DNA from: CAYXRK01 sp964467615
Lineage (GTDB): Bacteria; Hydrogenedentota; Hydrogenedentia; Hydrogenedentales; GCA-2746185
DNA length: 8,595 bases
NCBI GenBank assembly: GCA_964467615.1
Contig: CAYXRK010000199.1
Location: 1 to 8,595 of the forward strand
Reading direction: 5' to 3'
In this document: positions 6,558 to 8,595 of the stretch, in pieces
Layout of the letters: each line of letters opens with the position of its first letter
Position numbering within the stretch: position 1 is the first letter of the stretch
Translations under genes and position numbers: made by a program
The notes under the pieces: generated by a model
What the model was told of the DNA's origin: nothing
Database searches by the model: none
What the model saw: only the letters and a program-made list of their open reading frames with translations

Positions 6558-8396
6558 ATGTTGTGCCACTTGCCCTATCCATATCCGGACGAACTCCTGT
6601 ACAGCGTCATCGCGCGTTACGTGGCGCGCATCGGTATCGTGAACGTGTTCAACGTCACAAATTCTCTTTTTGGACGCAGAATGAAGGCATGCGTGGACCT
6701 ACCAAGTTCGTTGGACGCCGTCTCCGACCGCACATGGCTTATTTGGGGCATGACTGGCGAAGAGATTGCCAATCGGCTCACGTTGTTTCCCTACTACGCC
6801 CGTTACGCGCATCATAAACTCGCCGCGCAATGCCTTGACGCGCTACGGTCGGATAATGGCGTTGGCGTTCATCCGCGATTCGGTCTGACCTCAAGTCGGG
6901 TAAGGCCGCCGCAGTTTCTTCGATATTGCAAGGCTTGTCGAGAACGCGACCTCTTGAGGCACGGCGAAACCTATTGGCGCCGCAGCCATCAACTCGCGGG
7001 TGTCTTGATGTGTCCCGAACACGGAGAGCAACTGGTCGATTCAGACGCCTTGCTGCGACCGACGGAATTTGGGGGTTTTGTCGATGCAACGCAAAGCACG
7101 GCCGACATCGCACGAACAAATGGCGATGGTCTCGGTAAGCTTGATGCGATCAATGCGCTTAAAATCGCGAATCGATGCCGCGACATACTTTTGGGGCCAG
7201 TACCAGCTTGGCCGTGGGAGCACAAACCGTTGGCGTACCGTTTGGCGGTTTTGGAGCGCGGGTTTTCCGGAGCCGTTACCTCCTTGCATTTGGCCAAGTT
7301 CGAGACGGCCTTCGCCGAATTCTATGGCGAATCCCTGTTATCCAAGCTGGGTTGCGGGATTCAGCTGGGAAAGGATACCAACTGGATCAGGGGTTTTTTT
7401 CGCGCTCGCGCTCGTAAAAGATCGTTTCACCCGCTTCAACATGCGTTGGTGCAAGTTTTTCTCGAGAGCGTGCCCATCGATGCGTCGAGAAAAATCCCTT
7501 TCGGCCTGGGGCCCTGGAAATGCCCGAATCCCTATGCCGTGCACGAGGAACAGTTCCCCATTAAGCGGGCATCAATATGGATTCGGCCATCCGGCGAATT
7601 CGTGGCCTCCGCGAAGTGCGGTTGCGGGTTTCGTTTCACGTTTTCGCGCACGAGCGATACCGACCCCAAACTGCCGGTCGTGAGAAATACGAGGGGTTTT
7701 GGGCCCACGTGGGAGGCCGAGGCGGAGCGACTTCGGCAAAGCGGGTTGCGTAGGAGTGCTATCGCCAAGAAAATGCGTATCGCCTTTAAAACCGTGGGTA
7801 AGCTTCTTAAGAAACCACGCCGAACTCGATCCGGTCCGGCCCAAATTGAAGAGTGGAGACAAGAGTGGTCGAAGATATTGGGCCAAATGCCCGATCGGAG
7901 CTGTGTTCTTGCTCGTAGAAAGAATGCGGCTCTCTACGCGAAATTGCGGCGTTGGGATAAGGAGTGGTTGCGTGGGCAATCACAACCTCGAAACGCCAGA
8001 TTTGCGGCAAAATCAAAAAAAGTAGACTGGGTGAAACGTGATATGGAGTGGAGCCAGATATTGAGAGCCACCGCGCAAGAAGTTAAGACATCCGAGCTTG
8101 CTCGACGGCGTATAGCTCCGTCAACCATAATCAGGGCATCGGGGTTATCGTCGATAGCTTCGCGTTCCTATCTTGATCGTCTCCCTACTTGTCGATCAGT
8201 GCTCAATGAATGTTCCGAATCATCACTCGATGACTCACGTGAACGGCGTTTACGGGCAGCAGTAGATGAGGCACGCGAGGTAAGATTACCTCCAAAAGAA
8301 TGGGCGTTCAGATTGCTATCTGGGCTTTCCGGAAAGGAACTCAGTCCGAGGTTGAAGGCAGTTCTTCAAGAGATCGTCTCGGACCCCGGAAATTGA
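6558..8396 (+). CDS. tnsD: TnsD (TniQ family), attachment-site selector
   Basis: The product has 612 residues from ATG 6558, which has GAAGG (6545-6549) 8 nt upstream; GTG 6549 is an in-frame alternative adding three residues. TnsD binds a specific chromosomal site and recruits TnsC there. The opening LPYPYPDELLYSVIAR parallels FPVPYSNELIYSTIAR of Tn7 TnsD. TLFPYYARY and GLTSSRV follow, then a zinc finger C124xxC127...C152xxH155 (CKAC/CPEH). Later blocks such as TNWIRGFFRARARKRSFHPLQHAL (partial Tn7 match), LRRWDKEWL and KKVDWVKRD also have Tn7 counterparts, so this is a full TnsD rather than a short TniQ. It exceeds Tn7 TnsD (508 residues) by about 100. The extra part includes Cys322, Cys354 and Cys356, a possible second metal site, and a helix-turn-helix-like segment at about 390-420. 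Base composition is less GC-rich than in tnsABC. Confidence 0.95.
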   Translation: MLCHLPYPYPDELLYSVIARYVARIGIVNVFNVTNSLFGRRMKACVDLPSSLDAVSDRTWLIWGMTGEEIANRLTLFPYYARYAHHKLAAQCLDALRSDNGVGVHPRFGLTSSRVRPPQFLRYCKACRERDLLRHGETYWRRSHQLAGVLMCPEHGEQLVDSDALLRPTEFGGFVDATQSTADIARTNGDGLGKLDAINALKIANRCRDILLGPVPAWPWEHKPLAYRLAVLERGFSGAVTSLHLAKFETAFAEFYGESLLSKLGCGIQLGKDTNWIRGFFRARARKRSFHPLQHALVQVFLESVPIDASRKIPFGLGPWKCPNPYAVHEEQFPIKRASIWIRPSGEFVASAKCGCGFRFTFSRTSDTDPKLPVVRNTRGFGPTWEAEAERLRQSGLRRSAIAKKMRIAFKTVGKLLKKPRRTRSGPAQIEEWRQEWSKILGQMPDRSCVLARRKNAALYAKLRRWDKEWLRGQSQPRNARFAAKSKKVDWVKRDMEWSQILRATAQEVKTSELARRRIAPSTIIRASGLSSIASRSYLDRLPTCRSVLNECSESSLDDSRERRLRAAVDEAREVRLPPKEWAFRLLSGLSGKELSPRLKAVLQEIVSDPGN

Positions 8397-8397
8397 G

Positions 8398-8431
8398 ACA
8401 ACTCTGTTGTTTACGGTTGTAGCAATTTTTT
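8398..8431 (+). terminator. Weak terminator-like sequence after tnsD
   Basis: ACAAC (8398-8402) can pair with GTTGT at 8406-8410 (3-nt loop) or at 8416-8420, and a run of six T follows at 8426-8431. The stem is short and AT-rich, and in the second pairing five bases separate it from the T-run. It may end the tns transcript weakly, or may simply be part of the transposon end. Confidence 0.25.
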
Positions 8432-8498
8432 GTTCTATTTTGGCGATAGTAAAAACTTTAGCTTTTTAGGTGAAAATCAGACTATAGGTAAATTAACA
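8399..8498 (-). repeat. Candidate tnsD-side transposon end
   Basis: Read on the minus strand from 8498: TGTTAATT (8498-8491), ATTTTC (8477-8472), GTTTTTA (8456-8450), GAACAA (8435-8430) and CCGTAAACAACAGAGTTG (8416-8399). The same blocks appear in the same order near 1026-1153, at roughly 20-bp intervals. TTTACC-TATAG at the outer end and TTTTACTATCG further in also look like two copies of one motif. The arrangement suits TnsB sites, but low complexity makes the match uncertain. Confidence 0.3.
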
Positions 8499-8523
8499 AC
8501 TTAGCGTTTCATTTTGTCATGAC

Positions 8524-8595
8524 TTATTTGTCACCTGATAGTGCCGGCGTCTTGGGCTGGCGCGAAAACACCAAATTCATCAGCGCCGCGTAGGC
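8524..8595 (-). CDS. 3' end of a minus-strand gene (partial), possible attachment gene
   Basis: Read from the window edge, 23 codons are open and end with TAA at 8526-8524; the last residues are RQPKTPALSGDK. Codon use looks like real coding DNA, in contrast to the AT-rich bases next to it. I do not recognise the protein from so short a tail. Its stop lies about 25 bp from the candidate transposon terminus at 8498. In Tn7, insertion occurs about 25 bp beyond the glmS stop, so this could be the conserved gene whose 3' end TnsD reads. Unlike Tn7, the end nearest the gene would be the tnsD side rather than the tnsA side. It could instead be a cargo gene pointing inward. Confidence 0.4.
   Translation of the reverse strand, partial: AYAALMNLVFSRQPKTPALSGDK

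Larger units (their letters stand above)
1026..8498 (+). mobile_element. Tn7-like transposon with TnsABCD core (boundaries tentative)
   Basis: The identity of the element is secure from its four transposition genes, tnsA, tnsB, tnsC and tnsD. The limits are a proposal. TGTTAATT at 1026-1033 is mirrored by AATTAACA at 8491-8498, giving the TGT...ACA termini usual for TnsB-type transposases. Behind each terminus similar short blocks follow in the same order (see the two end entries). If correct, the element is about 7.5 kb and holds no cargo. No matching 5-bp target duplication flanks these positions (ATATT on the left, ACTTA on the right), which weakens the call. The true ends could lie elsewhere, and the far end could be beyond the window if the region after 8523 is cargo. 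Confidence 0.4.

Noticed and set aside
1021..8503. 5-bp target-site duplication around the candidate ends
   Set aside because: ATATT and ACTTA do not match, so no duplication is claimed.
8513..8537. TTTGTCA direct repeats and GTCATGAC palindrome as the real transposon end, pairing with the TGACA repeats at 1257-1281
   Set aside because: Spacing differs (14 versus 20 bp), no TGT/ACA terminus aligns, and the sequence overlaps the end of the minus-strand reading frame.
1..8595. CRISPR array, Cas genes or guide-RNA-directed CAST
   Set aside because: No regularly spaced repeats and no Cas-like protein are present. The TniQ protein is a long TnsD, the type used for fixed-site targeting. A short or atypical array outside the window cannot be excluded.

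Overview
The window carries the complete core of a Tn7-family transposon: tnsA, tnsB, tnsC and a TnsD-type tniQ gene, all on the + strand from about 1961 to 8396. All four proteins align with canonical Tn7 proteins as I remember them, and the catalytic residues are in place. TnsA has a Glu63/Asp117/Lys136 nuclease triad. TnsB has Asp297/Asp385/Glu421 with Tn7-like spacing. TnsC has Walker A and B motifs. TnsD has the N-terminal TniQ motif and a CxxC...CxxH zinc finger. No tnsE, Cas gene or CRISPR array is visible, so the element most likely homes to a fixed chromosomal site through TnsD. The host is most likely a GC-rich proteobacterium, but this rests only on family resemblance and base composition. 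tnsABC are clearly GC-rich, tnsD is noticeably less so, and the flanks are AT-richer.

Layout. Positions 2-226 hold the 3' end of a dUTPase/dCTP-deaminase-fold gene. From 227 to about 1025 I see no convincing gene. From about 1026 to 1749 lies a structured, apparently regulatory stretch. It contains a candidate transposon end, a pair of TTGACA-N5-TGTCAA-type dyads, a possible promoter, several hairpins, a mini-ORF with a strong Shine-Dalgarno sequence, and a nested long hairpin followed by six T (1617-1711). From 1750 to 1968 a 72-codon ORF with its own ribosome binding site encodes a diverged fragment of a TnsB-like RNase H domain that lacks the first catalytic Asp. It overlaps the tnsA start by 8 nt. 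tnsA, tnsB, tnsC and tnsD then follow with 4-nt overlap, 8-nt overlap and 1-nt gap, a tight operon. After tnsD there are about 127 AT-rich bases with a second candidate transposon end. The window closes with the 3' end of a minus-strand reading frame (8524-8595), whose stop lies about 25 bp from that candidate end. Tn7 inserts at a similar distance beyond glmS, so this could be the attachment gene.

Working model (inference): TnsD recognises the site, TnsC (AAA+ ATPase) bridges the target and the transposase, and TnsA plus TnsB cut the 5' and 3' ends for cut-and-paste transposition. The points most worth a second look are the structured leader with terminator-like hairpin and mini-ORF, the TnsB-derived mini-gene ahead of tnsA, and the possibility that this is a very compact, cargo-free Tn7-like element of about 7.5 kb.
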